DNA of 64,000 nt from Elymus sibiricus (taxonomy: Eukaryota > Streptophyta > Magnoliopsida > Poales > Poaceae): assembly GCA_039707655.1 (NCBI GenBank), contig CM077664.1, positions 202,734,195 to 202,798,194 of the forward strand. The letters run 5' to 3'. Each line of letters starts with the position of its first letter. The stretch's first letter is position 1. Below are positions 53,374 to 64,000 of the stretch, one piece after another. The position numbers were made by a program, and so were the translations under genes. The notes beneath the pieces are model-generated. The model had not been told where the DNA came from. It saw only the letters and a program-made list of their open reading frames with translations, and searched no databases.

Positions 53374-55397
53374 CTAATCGACAAATAAACTTGCGTGTCT
53401 GTCGGCACTTGATCTTTCAAAAACAAATTCAGCTTCTGCAGAGCCTTTGTCATTCAGCTTTAGACGCTTGCGGTGATCAGCACACCATTCATTGTTGCGC
53501 CAGAGAACGCCAAACCTCATTACCTTGAGCACACTTGCCTTCAGAAACAAGAACCTGGCCAATTTAATCTCGGATGTGGTGCCTCGGTAGTCGATCAAAT
53601 CAATTTCTGTAAGATGGAGATCAAGGCATTCGATGAGGTTGTTATATTGTCACACATTTTTCACTTTCGGGTCTTTTTTATCTGCAAAGAATAGGACATA
53701 TTAGAGGAGCTGGATATACTCCGTATAAGATTGCCGTGTCATCAAGAGCTACCAATATCATTCGCTCATACAATAGGGTTGGCTGTAAGGCTAGTGATAA
53801 TTTTCACTCTCTCTCTCTTTCCTCTCATTTACTCACTTTACGCCCGTCTTGGTTTATAGGTCCCCTTCGTATTTAGTGTAAAATTTTGACCATAGATTTA
53901 CCTAACAAAATTTCAATGCATGTCACAAAAATTATACCATTGGAAATTTTGTTCAAATACTAATCCAATGATATAATTTTTAGTGACATGCATTAACATT
54001 TCGTTAGTTAAATCTATGGTCAAAATTTCATACTCCAAAATACGAAGGGGACTAGTAAACCAGGACGGAGGTAGTACTTGCTCCTAGGATAAAGTTACTT
54101 CCCACTATGACTAGCCTTGGCTACAACAACAAAAAAACGATGCAGGTGATCACGTGAGAAAAAAATACTAAAAACAATTCTTTCAGTATAGTGCCTAGAT
54201 GCAGTTTTGAACACTACATTTGTCATTGTAACTTGGGAAAAATTACGAAAAAATTGAGCTCCGTTGTGGTTCACATTTAATAGGAAAGGAGTTTCACCTC
54301 GATGAGTAGCTTCTCCGTGCACGGAAAGCATCTAAGGAATCCAACAACTTGATCCATATTGGGGCCGGTAGATTTTATTGCCAAAATCTTCACTGTGCGC
54401 ACATACTGGGTCAAGCTTGTGGGAATCATTTTCTGGATGATAGTCGAACATACATCAAGAAAAAAATTAAAATGTGAATTTCAAGAAGAAGAATGAGAAG
54501 ACGAAGAGTGTTGTACCTGAATAATTATGGATCCAATAACAAGTTCGGAGAATTTAGCAGACGAGTAGTCCAACGCTGTCAATTTCGGCGCGTCAATGAC
54601 CCTGATTTTTGTTGGACCTTCTAGATCAGATACAAGCAATCTCTCAAGGAAAGGCGCATTCTCAATGACCATATCGTGAAACAGCTCAACTGATCTCTTC
54701 CCAAGTAATGTCCTGTTGCGGGGCCAGCAAGACACATAAATCCATCTGTGATTCATCGAGGCGATGTGGAGGCTAATGAACCCGTGGATCTGTTGAAGAC
54801 AAAGGTACTCGAGCGCTGTACAGCCGCGGAGCAGCCGCTCCATAGCCTCCTTCGAGATACCAATGTCGAAGAGGCTGAGCTGCTTGAGTTGAGGGAGAAG
54901 AAGAGGGGGCGCGGCATCAATCTGGGGAAAATAGCAGGAGCTGAACCTGGCGCGGCGCAACGTTGGCACGTGGCGGAGCGCGGACAGCGATAGAGAGCGA
55001 CATCGTCCACCTTCAAATCTGAGCTCCTCAAGCTGATCTAGGGTGGGGGATAAGAACCACTCGTCGAACTTGACTTGGACATTGCAGTTGGTACTGAACA
55101 TATGGATGTCAAGGCGTCTGGCTGGCCCAGGGTGCGATGCAAGGATCTTGGAGACTACGGCCATGCATTTGCAATCCCCATCGCAGAGGCAGCTGTCGAC
55201 GGTGAGGTTGAGGGGGACGCAGCACCAGAGGGGGCGCCATCGCCGGGAGAGAAGGTGGTCCGCACGCCAGATTTGGTGGGGAGGAGGGCGATGATGACGA
55301 GCAGCATGTCGTCGGGGAGGCTGCTGATGAAGTCCAGGCTTGCTGGATGCGGTTTTGGCTCGAGCCGCCTCCGCTTGTTGGCCGCCTCGTCCTCCAT
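53374..55397 (-). pseudogene. F-box/LRR/FBD protein gene, three exons, disabled
   Basis: Minus strand. Exon 1 (55397-54517) starts MEDEAANKRRRLEP and has an F-box (DFISSLPDDMLLVIIALLP), then after a one-base deletion near 55,258 the rest of the F-box and leucine-rich segments (LEELRFEGGRCRSLSLSAL, LKQLSLFDIGISKEAMERLL, APFLERLLVSDL). It ends at a CAG/GTAC donor. Exon 2 (54432-54298, 45 codons) has LTQYVRTVKILAIKS. Exon 3 (about 53681-53374) is the FBD-type end: NLIECLDLHLTEIDLIDY, LARFLFLKASVLKVM. A TGA at about 53,651 precedes it, and the exon 2 to exon 3 phase does not match the best acceptor. F-box proteins of this class recruit substrates to SCF ubiquitin ligases. The two lesions suggest loss of function. 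Confidence 0.75.
53841..54071. mobile_element. Stowaway-like MITE inside intron 2 of the F-box pseudogene
   Basis: 231 bp with long imperfect inverted ends (CTTGGTTTATAGGTCCCCTT against AAGGGGACTAGTAAACCAGG) and TA duplications at 53839-53840 and 54072-54073. Confidence 0.7.
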
Positions 55398-55551
55398 CTC
55401 AGCCGGCGGCGACGCCGGTGTACACGTGTGCTGGTGTGTATTGTGTGCTGGGTGTGCGCGAGAGCGTCCTTGCGTGCATGCCGCGCAGTGGTGTATGTGC
55501 GTTTTCATAGTTTGTGTCCGTGGTGGCGTCTAAGAAGGTGTTAATCTAGTA

Positions 55552-55806
55552 CTCCCCCCGTTTCTTTTTAGTCCGCATATAAAATTTGGTCAAAGTCTAA
55601 CTATGCAAAGTTTGACCAACTTTATATCAAAAGATATCAACATTTACAATACTAAAGCTATATGCTATGAAAGTTAATTTCAAGATGCATCTAAATATGT
55701 TGATTTCATACTGTGAATGTTGATATTCTCCTATAAAGTTAGTCAAAGTTTATGAAGTTTGACTTTGACAAAATTTTATATGCAGACTAAAAAGAAAAGG
55801 AGGGAG
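55552..55806. mobile_element. Stowaway MITE upstream of the F-box pseudogene
   Basis: 255 bp starting CTCCCCCCGTTTCTTTTTAG and ending with its complement CTAAAAAGAAAAGGAGGGAG, flanked by TA (55550-55551, 55807-55808). Confidence 0.85.
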
Positions 55807-56123
55807 TACTACAGTACTGTTTTAACGAGGAAGAAGTGTGCACTTAATTTAGTAGCGTGCGGGGTTCTACCGCAAGTAGTTTCTAGTTTGTTTATTTCAC
55901 CCCGTGGCAGATGGGCCTCTAGTTTATTTAATTTCACCCACTGCCACATGGGCCCGCGCACCCATAGAGAACACGAGCTGACAAGGCACCATGTAGACTG
56001 GTTGACCGGTCAACTAGACAATATACGGAGCTATACGCTGAGCCAGTGACCGTATAATCCCTCTGTAAAGAGAGATCGAGTGAGAGGGGAGGCCCGTGAG
56101 AGGTAGAGATAGAGAAAGAGATA

Positions 56124-56382
56124 CTCCCTCCGTTCGATAATGTAGTGCCTATAAATTTTTGAAAAGTCATACTTTTGAAAGTTTGACCAAGTTTATGGAG
56201 AAATTTACTTATATCTACAATACCAAAAGATATATGATATGATATGAAACTACATCTTGTGATGAATCTAATGATGTATGTTTGTCCCTCCAGATGTAAA
56301 TGTTTTTCTCCACATATACCTGGTCAAACTTTGTGAGGTTTGACTTTTCAATAAATGTATATATGCTATGGACCAGAGAGAG
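56124..56382. mobile_element. Stowaway MITE, duplication copy 1
   Basis: 259 bp, begins CTCCCTCCGTTCGATAATGT, with inverted TTTGACCAAG/CTGGTCAAA blocks. TA at 56122-56123 and 56383-56384. The right end is degraded (AGAGAGAG). Confidence 0.75.
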
Positions 56383-56589
56383 TACATGACTAGAGAGAGA
56401 TCAAGTGTGTGTGATGGAGAAAGAGTGAGTGTGTAAAAAGAGAGAGTGTGTGTCTGAAAGAGAAAGGGACAACACACGATAAAGTAGAGAGAAAGTGTGT
56501 GTGTCTTATGAAAACATATCACGCATGCAACTCCGAGAGAGAAAGCGAGGTGAGGAGATACACGAAGATATATTATGTGGTTGTTTGCA

Positions 56590-56629
<40 letters not shown>

Positions 56630-57137
56630 CACGTGGCCAAGAGAGGTCTGGCAAACAAGGGAGAGACGAGGTCGAGAGAGACGTATGGAGAAAATGGAGG
56701 CATGGGGAGGGAGAGAGGGTGTATTTGTGATAGAGAGATCCCCTAGAGATCATGTGGGGACTATATGGGTGGGAGATCAAGAGACAAGGTGTGTGTGTGA
56801 TAGAAAGATCCCCCGGAAGAGAAGTGAGATATGCCTAGCTAGGGAGGGAAGGAGACAATGTGTGTGTTTGTGATGGAGAGTGAGAGATGGTCATACCTAG
56901 GGGGAAGTGCATGTGTGTCTGATGGAGTGAGAGATAATCGTACTTAGGGGGGGGGGTGTGTGCGTGCGTGTGAGATAGAGAGAGAACGAGGGAGAGAGAG
57001 TGTTAGATGGGTCTATCTAGTGCGAGCGAGATATGTGTATGTTTGACCTAGGGAGATAGAAAGTTTGAAAAAGAGAGAGAAGAGCCCCGATTCAGCGGAG
57101 TGGTGCGTGAGGGAGTTGAGAGAGAGAGAAAGAGATA

Positions 57138-57391
57138 CTCCCTCCGTTCGATAATGTAGTGCCTATAAATTTTTGAAAAGTCAAACTTTGGAAACTTCGA
57201 CCAAGTTTATAGAAAAAATCATTTATATATACAATACCAAAGATGTATATATAATATGAAACTACATCCTGTGATGAATCTAATGATATATGTTTCTTGT
57301 TCCAGATGTAAATGTTTTTCTCCACATACCTGGTCAAACTTTGTGAGGTTTGACTTTTCAAAAAAATCTATATGCTATGGACCGTAGAAAG
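57138..57391. mobile_element. Stowaway MITE, duplication copy 2
   Basis: 254 bp, same start and interior as the copy at 56124. TA at 57136-57137 and 57392-57393. It arose by duplication of the whole unit and not by separate insertion, since the flanks also match. Confidence 0.75.
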
Positions 57392-57954
57392 TACCTAGGT
57401 AGAGAGAGATCAAGTGTGTGTGAAGGAGAAATAGTGAGTGTGCAAAAAGAGTGTGTGTCTGAAAGAGAAAGGGACAACACACGATAAAATAGAGAGAAAG
57501 TGTGTGTGTCTCTTATGCGAACATATCACGCATGCATCTCTGAGAGAGAAAGCGAGGTGAGGATATACACGCAAATAGTGTGTGGTTGTTAGCAACGGAG
57601 AGAAAGACCCCTATAGCACGTGTCCAAGAGTGGTATAGCAAACAAGGGACAGAGGTCGAGAGGGACGTATGGAGAAAATGGAGGCATGGGGAGGGAGATA
57701 GGGTGTGTTTGTGATAGAGAGATCCCCTCGAGATCGTGAGGGGACTAGATGGGTGGGAGATCGAGAGATAAAGGTGTGTGTGTGATAGAAAGATGCCCCG
57801 AGAGAGATCGAGATAGTCCTAGGGAGCGAAAGAGACAATGCGTGTGTTTTTGATGGACAGTGTGAGAGATAGTCATACCTAGGGGGAGTGCGTCGATACT
57901 CGTACTTAGCTAGGGGGGAGATTGTGTGTGTGTGTGCACGCACACGCGCGTGAG

Positions 57955-59297
57955 TGATACCTCTCCGTCGTATCTATAATTTTTGATTGTTTCATGCCAA
58001 TATTCTACAACTTTCATATATTTTTGGCAACATTTTATATTATTTTTGGGACTAACATATTGATCCAGTGCCCAGTGCCAGTTCCTATTTTCTGCTTGTT
58101 TTTTGTTTCATAGAAAATCCATATCAAATGAAGTCCAAATGCAATAAAATTTACGGAGAATTATGTTAAAATTTCAGCGCAATCGGAGTTACGGATCTCC
58201 GGAAATTTAAGAAACGGTGAAAGGCCAGAAAACAGGAACGCGAAACAGAAGAGAACAGAGAGATATCCAATCTAGGAGGGGCTCCTGCCCCTCCGCCGCC
58301 ATGGCGGCCATGGACCAGAGGGGGAACTCTTCTCCCATCTATGGAGGAGGCCAAGGAAGAAGAAGAAGAAGGAGGGGGGCTCTCTCCCCCTCTCTCCCAG
58401 TTGCGCCGGAGAGCCGCCGGGGCAACGATCGTGATGGCGATCTACATCAACAACCTCGCTATCGTCAACACCAACTTTCCCCCCCTCTATGCAGCGGTGT
58501 AACACCTCTTCTCCCCGCTGTAATCTCTACTTAAACATGGTGCTTAATGCTACATATTATTATCCAATGATTTGTGGCCATCCTATGATGTTTGAGTAGA
58601 TTCTTTTTGTCCTATGGGTTGATTGATGATCGTGATTGGTTTGAGTTGTATGTTTTATTTTGGTGCTGTCCTATGGTGCCCTCCATGACGCGCAAGCGTG
58701 AGGGATCCCCGCTGTAGGGTTTGCAATACGTCCATAATTCTCTTATGGTGGGCGGCTAGAGTGACAGAAGCTTACACCCGAGTAAGGGGATTGTTGTGTA
58801 TGGGAGTAAAGAGGACTTGATACTTAGTGCTATGGTTGGGTTTTAACTTAATGATCTTTGGTAGTTGTGGATGCTTGCTATAGTTCCAATCATAAGTGCA
58901 TATGATACAAGTACGGAAAGTATGTTAGCTCATGCCTCTCCCTCACATAAAATTGCAATAATGATTACCGGTCTAGTTATCGATTGCCTACGGACAAATC
59001 ATTCTCTTGTGTTACAAAAGCTTTCTACTAAACAACTAACTTTTATTATCTTGAAAATTACTCATAGTTTTATTCTCGTAAAATACTTCTAGTTTTATTC
59101 TTGCAAACCTATCCTATCACCTACAAAATAGTTTTATACTTGTTCTAGGTAAAGCGAACGTTAAGCATGCGTAGAGTTGTATCGGTGGTCGATAGAACTT
59201 GAAGGGAATATTAATTCTACCTTTATCTCCTCGTTGGGTTCGACACTCTTATTTATCAAAAAAGCTACAATTGATCCCCTATACTTGTGGGTTATCA
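57955..59297 (+). repeat. 5' LTR of Athila-3
   Basis: 1,343 bp from TGATACCTCTCC to GTGGGTTATCA. It contains a GC-rich part at 58,280-58,500 and a block CAGTGCCAGTTCCT shared with the 3' LTR. Confidence 0.9.
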
Positions 59298-59308
59298 AGA
59301 CCTTTTTT

Positions 59309-59326
59309 TGGCGCCGTTGCCGGGGA
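59309..59326 (+). other. Primer binding site of Athila-3 (tRNA-Asp)
   Basis: TGGCGCCGTTGCCGGGGA, 11 bases after the LTR, is complementary to the 3' end of plant tRNA-Asp. This is the usual Athila primer. Confidence 0.85.
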
Positions 59327-59422
59327 GCAATAGCGTGGGGTTGATATTCTCGTGTGTGCTTGTTTGCTTTATCACTAAGTAGTTTTTATTTTTCTATTCT
59401 AAGTTGTTTTCTATCTTTAGTT

Positions 59423-60769
59423 ATGGGTAGGAAACGTAAAATACCAAAAAAATTAGTTGTACATGCTAAACCAATGGTTGAAGAACCACCCAAAATCTAT
59501 CATACTGCTGATGCTTTCTACTTGGATCATCTTCGATCCCTATGTGCTCGTGCTAAAAACCCAACTAGCTTAGTTGAGGGAAAATCATTAGATGAGCATG
59601 CTCATTTTGTGTGACACCGCTTATCTCAAAAAGAGAAACTTTTATGGCATCATATTAATACTATGCATTGTTATGCTTGGAATTTATGTGAAATACATGA
59701 TTTTACTTGTTGTTCTGAAGACCCTAAGAAACACCTTCCCTACCAATGTGAGTTTAGTGATAATGGAATCGTATCTTCTTATGCTAAAGGTGTTTATAGT
59801 TACTATGATATTGAACAAATTGAAGAATTTGTTGCTTTTAAGGGTGCTTATGAAATTGCTTCTTTGATTGAAAAGTATGATGCTACTCTTTACAAATCTG
59901 AAAATTCTGCCATACTTAAATATTGCTATGAAAACTATGCTTCTAATGCTTATGTGAAAGAATATATTGAGGACACCTCCGCTGTCCAAGAAGAGACTAA
60001 TATTTTGCAGGAGTCTATGGAAGAAGAAATTGATGACACTGTGAGCTCATTAGATGAAAAAGATGAGGAGGAGAGCGAAGAACAAAAGGAGGAAGAACGG
60101 ATTGATCACCCGTGCCCACCTTCTGATGAGAGTAACTCTTTATCTCATACATTGTTTAATTTCTATTCGTGCTTACCGAAGGATGAATGCTATGATAATT
60201 GCCATGATCCCTTGGATTCGTTTGAAATATCCCTTTTTGATGAAATTGATGCTTGCTATGCTTGTGGCCATGATGCCAATTTGAATGATGCGTATGGAGA
60301 TGAACTTGCTATAGTTCCTTATGTTAAACTTGAAATTGTTGCTATTGCACCTACACATGATAGTCCTATTATCTTTTTGAATTCTCCCAACTACACTATA
60401 TCGGAGAAGTTTGCTCTTATTAAGGATTATATTGATGGGTTGCGTTTTACTACTACACATGATAATTTTGATGAATATAATATGCATGTGCTTGCTGCTC
60501 CTACTTGCAATTATTATGAGAGAGGAACTACATCTCCACCTCTCTATGTTTCCAACACAATAAAATTGGAAGAAACTGCTTATGCTATGTATCGGCCTTT
60601 ATTATGTGTGCATGAATTATTCTTTTATGACATGCCGATGCATAGGAAGAGAGTTAGACTTCGTCATTGCATGATATATGTTGCTTTGTGCTCACTACTA
60701 AATTTCAAATCATTGTTAATTAAAATTGGCTTTGATATACCTTGGGATCCGGGTGGATCAATTACTTGA
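59423..60769 (+). pseudogene. Athila-3 ORF, unknown acidic protein (448 codons, one internal TGA)
   Basis: ATG 59423 opens MGRKRKIPKKLVVHAKPMVE, a basic start. One frame then runs to TGA 60767-60769, with a single stop at 59612-59614. Visible parts: AFYLDHLRSLCARAKN, KEKLLWHHINTMHCYAWN, YSYYDIEQIEEFVAFKGAY, an acidic stretch (about 60,050-60,100: DEKDEEESEEQKEEE), and the C-terminal DMPMHRKRVRLRHC shared with Athila-2, ending IPWDPGGSIT. No RT, protease or zinc-knuckle motif is present. The shared tail and common place after the primer site point to one ORF family. It may be a highly diverged gag-region product, which is inference. Confidence 0.6.
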
Positions 60770-63306
60770 GCACTTTATGCCTAGCTTAATGGCTTTAAAG
60801 AAAGCGCTGCCAGGGAGACAACCCGGAAGTTTTAGAGAGTCATTTTATTCTGTTGTGTGCTTTTAAAAAGTTTAAAAACAAAAAAAATATAGAGGGGAAC
60901 CTAAAACTTTCCAAAAAGAAAAGTGAAAGTGAGAAAGACGAGCACCGTTGAAGTGGGGGAGCTCCTTGAACTTTGTTCATGCCCATGGAAACTTTGCAAA
61001 TCTTGAATTACAGAAAATTTTCAACAAAAATAATTATCCCCTTGTACAAATCCATTGTATTATAAAAATAATGTGCCAAGATTTACCGTTAGGATGTTTA
61101 AATTGCTTGTTTGGTGTGTGCGGTGCAAAAACAGAAACTTTTGCTGTAGTGCGTGAATTTACATTTTTTACTGGAACATGAAAAATTTCTGAAATTTTTA
61201 AACAGTACTTAGATGCAATTTTTTTATTTTTTCCTAATTTTTCAGAATTTTTTGACCTACAGAGTATATGTAATATTTGCATCTTTACAGACTGTCCTGT
61301 TTTCACAGATTGCTATTATAATTTCGTTATTTGCGTATGTTTGAAATCTTGTTGAGCCCCGTTGACTTGGGAGCCATAGAATTGTGATAGCATACAGTGG
61401 GTAATGTTTGATTATAATTATACAATAATGCTACAGCAGGACATGATGGGATTTGATGTTATATGTACTAACCCCGCTAATAAAAAGTTCGGTTAAGTTT
61501 TGTGTGGATGAAGTGTTCGAAGATCGAGGTGGTATCGATATGAGGAGAATAAGGAGAGGCAAGAGTTCAAGATTGGGGATGCCCAAGGCACCCCAAGTAA
61601 ATATTCAAGGAGAATCAAGCGTCTAAGCTTGGGGATGCCCCGGAAGGCATCCCATCTTTATTCAACAATTATCGGTATGTCTCGGTTTTTGTTTTGTTCA
61701 CATGATATGCGTAAATTCTTGGAGCCTCGTGTGCTTTTTTTTTTCTTTTAATAATGCACCATGCTGGTATGAGATAGTCCTTGGTTGATTTATAGAATGC
61801 TCTTTGCACTTCACTTATATCTTTTAAGTATGGCTTTATAGAATGCTTCATGTGCTTCACTTATATCATTTGAAGTTTGGATGCCTGTTTCTCTTCATAT
61901 AGAAAACCGTTATTTTTAGAATGCTCTTTTGCTTCACTTATATTTATTAGAGTGTGGTCTTTTGTAGAAAGAATTAAACTCTCATGCTTCATTTATATTT
62001 ATTTTGAGAGTCAACAGGAATTGGTCATTCACATGGTTAGTCATAAAATCCTACATAAAACTTGTAGATCACTGAATATGATATGTTTGATTCCTTGCAA
62101 TAGTTTTGCGATATGGAGATGATAATATGTGAGTTATGCTAGTGAGTAATTGTGATTTAGTAAGAATATTGGTGTTAAGGTTTGTGATTCCCTATGCATG
62201 CACGTAGAGTCAATAGTTATGCAACGAAGTTATATCCTACTTATGGTGCATTATTCAGTGTTAGTTATTCTCAATGCATGCTTATGACCGTTTTCGTTTT
62301 CTGGTTGGTTGCTTCTCAATCTATTTGCTAGCCTCCATTTGTACTAAGCGGGAATACTGCTTGTGCATCCAAACTCCTTAAACTCAAGTTGTGCCAAATG
62401 AGTCCACCATATCTACCTATATGCGGTATTTCCATGCCGTTCCAAGTAAATTTGCATGTGCCAACTCTAAAATTTTCAAAATAATTTTTCCGTTTTGTGT
62501 GCCCGTACCGCTCATGAAGCGGCAGGGGGTGGCCAATATTTTCCATGCTAGGTGTGTTATTCTCACGATGAGTGTTTATTCACTTGCCATTTCACGAGAA
62601 AGTGGCAGGTAATAGGGATGCCTAGTCCCACAATGAATCAAAAATAATAATAACAAAATTCCTTGGAAAGTGTTGGTATGGAGGGCACCCGTGGATACGG
62701 CTAGCCATGGATTGTGAAAGAATGGTGGAAAGGAAATGAACTTTATTTTCTGTTTGGGAACCGCCTATGATGTGTCTAGCATGGAAAATATTGGAAATTC
62801 TCGGTCGTTTTCGTTGACAGGAAAAGCATGCCTCTCAATATAATTTTATCCCTCTAATTTAAGCTTTGAGCTCTGGCACCTCTGCAAATCTCTTCTTCCC
62901 TCTGCGAAGGGCCTATCTATTTTACTTTTATGCATTTTTATTTTTATTGAGTCTCCATCTTCTCTTATAAAGCACCAACTGGAGAGCACTATTGTCATAC
63001 TTGTGCATTGGGTGTAGTTAATGTTGAGTGTGTTTCATGAATGGATCAATGACTGAGCATAATGGGCTAGGGATAACTTTCTTTAGTGTTGATATTTTGA
63101 AAGACATGGTTGTTTGTTAGTATGCTTGAGTATTGATGTCTTTATATCAAATTATAGACTATTGCTTTGAATCACTCGTGTCTTAATATTCATGCCATGA
63201 TTAAATTATATGATCAAGATTATGCTAGGTGGCATTCCACATCAAAAATTATCTTTTTTTATCATTTACCTACTCGAGGAAGAGCAGGTATTAAGCTTGG
63301 GGATGC
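60770..63306. other. Noncoding interior of Athila-3
   Basis: No supported ORF. It contains GGGGATGCCC/AAGCTT blocks (61,576-61,650), three diverged repeats of a TGCTTCACTTATAT-type unit at 61,810-62,000, and the terminal purine tract. The 61,140-61,270 part resembles the module ends of Athila-2 on the opposite strand. Confidence 0.55.
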
Positions 63307-64000
63307 TGATACGTCTTCGTCGTATCTATAATTTTTGATTGTTTCATGCCAATATTCTACAACTTTCATATATTTTGGCAACATTTTATATTATTTTTGG
63401 CACTAACATATTGATCCAGTGCCCAGTGCCAGTTCCTGTTTTTTGCTTGTTTTTTGTTTCAGAGAAAATCCATATCAAACGAAGTCCAAATGCAATAAAA
63501 TTTTATGGAGAATTATTTTGGTGCTGTCCTATGGAGTCCATATCAAACGAAGTCCATATCAAACGAAGTCCTGCCCCTTCGCCGCCATGGCAGCCATGGA
63601 CCAGAGGGGGAACTCTTCTCCCATCTAGGGAGGAGGCCAAGGAAGAAGAAGAAGAAGGAGGGGGGCTCTCTCCCCCTCTCTCCCGGTGGCGCCGGAGTGC
63701 CGCCGGGGCAACGATCGTGACGCCGATATACATCAACAACCTCGCTACCGTCAACACCAACTTTCTCCCCCTCTATGCAGAGGTGTAACACCTCTTCTCC
63801 CCGCTGTAATCTCTACTTAAACATGGTGCTTAATTCTACATATTATTATCCAATGATTTGTGGCCATCCTATGATGTTTGAGTAGATTCTTTTTGTCCTA
63901 TGGGTTGATTGATGATTGTGATTGGTTTGAGTTGTATGTTTTATTTTGGTGCTATCCTATGGTGCCCTCTGTGTCGCGCAAGCATGAGGGATCCCCGCTG
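63307..64000 (+). repeat. 3' LTR of Athila-3, incomplete at the window edge, rearranged
   Basis: It aligns with 57955 onward. Between about 63,514 and 63,571, about 115 bp of LTR sequence are replaced by short copies of other LTR parts. It runs off the window at 64000. Confidence 0.85.

Larger units (their letters stand above)
56095..57954 (+). repeat. Tandem duplication of a purine-rich 1,014-bp unit, second copy truncated
   Basis: The unit starting at about 56,095 recurs at about 57,109, set by the two MITE starts 56124 and 57138. After each MITE the same order follows: AGAGAGATCAAGTGTGTGTG, GGGACAACACACGATAAA, CATATCACGCATGCA, AGAAAGCGAGGTGAGGA. The plus strand is strongly G/A rich with (GA)n at 56593-56633 and GT runs. 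The second copy stops at 57954, where Athila-3 is inserted. Long minus-strand reading frames here are low-complexity artefacts. Confidence 0.8.
57955..64000 (+). mobile_element. Non-autonomous Athila-group element Athila-3, 3' end beyond the window
   Basis: 5' LTR 57955-59297, primer site, ORF 59423-60769, noncoding interior, purine tract AAGCTTGGGGATGC (63293-63306), 3' LTR from 63307. The left flank GTGAG (57950-57954) should recur after the 3' LTR outside the window. No gag or pol motifs lie in the 4-kb interior, so mobilisation would need another element. Confidence 0.85.

Noticed and set aside
55043..55533. Plus-strand ORFs over the F-box exon
   Set aside because: They are antisense to exon 1, which has the F-box and leucine-rich motifs in the minus frames.
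56268..56873. ORFs on both strands in the GA/GT-rich region (up to 170 residues)
   Set aside because: The composition is simple repeat (Ser/Leu or Arg/Glu runs). No family features, and the ORFs are not kept in the duplicated copy.
59309..59326. tRNA-Asp-like and tRNA-Met-like sequences as tRNA genes
   Set aside because: Only the 12-18 bases complementary to a tRNA 3' end are present, right next to LTRs. No cloverleaf can be formed.

Overview
This window is a stretch of a large grass genome, most likely Triticeae (wheat, barley or Aegilops type). About 80 percent of it is nested LTR retrotransposons. The evidence is long Gypsy and Copia elements inserted into each other, Stowaway MITEs with CTCCCTCCG ends, a CACTA element with GC-rich subterminal repeats, and a small island of decayed plant genes. 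No bacterial or organellar features were seen. Element family names are inferred from motifs because no database search was possible.

Left block (1-25,924). An Athila-group Gypsy element (Athila-1, minus strand, 5' LTR 24,488-25,924) carries three younger insertions. A complete Sirevirus-type Copia (S2, plus strand, 7,635-21,486) has a perfect AGTAT target-site duplication. A solo LTR of a Tat-type Gypsy (6,230-7,117) has a perfect TCTGC duplication. A second Sirevirus (S1, minus strand, 6,120 to beyond base 1) keeps gag and the env-like unit but has no pol. Both Sireviruses place the env-like ORF behind its own TATA box and a candidate leader intron. Athila-1 itself sits in a PIF/Harbinger-like remnant (25,925-26,627).

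Middle block (26,631-44,712). After an unrecognised pseudogene (27,149-27,637) and a 45-bp stub of a Sirevirus LTR come two Tat-type Gypsy elements on the minus strand. Tat-A (27,753-30,920) and Tat-B (30,921-38,349) share the 3' LTR and about 300 bp of promoter-like sequence next to it. On the opposite strand they carry different passenger genes: an intron-containing gypsy-type transposon-domain protein in Tat-A and a B3-domain protein in Tat-B. Tat-B still has gag, RNase H and integrase, but its reverse-transcriptase core is deleted. Athila-2 (38,350-44,712, minus strand) is a non-autonomous element with one acidic ORF of unknown function.

Right block (44,713-64,000). A 5'-truncated CACTA element (44,713-48,918) encodes a TNP1-like protein and an intron-containing Ulp1-like cysteine protease. 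It abuts a DUF295/KIB-type gene fragment. The gene island continues with an unidentified minus-strand pseudogene (51,649-52,218), an F-box/LRR/FBD pseudogene of three exons (53,374-55,397) with a MITE in its second intron, more Stowaway MITEs, and a purine-rich tandem duplication of 1,014 bp. The second copy of that duplication is cut by Athila-3 (57,955 to beyond 64,000, plus strand), which encodes a relative of the Athila-2 ORF.

Almost every coding region is broken by stops or single-base frameshifts, many consistent with C-to-T decay of methylated DNA. None of the genes appears to be a functional host gene.
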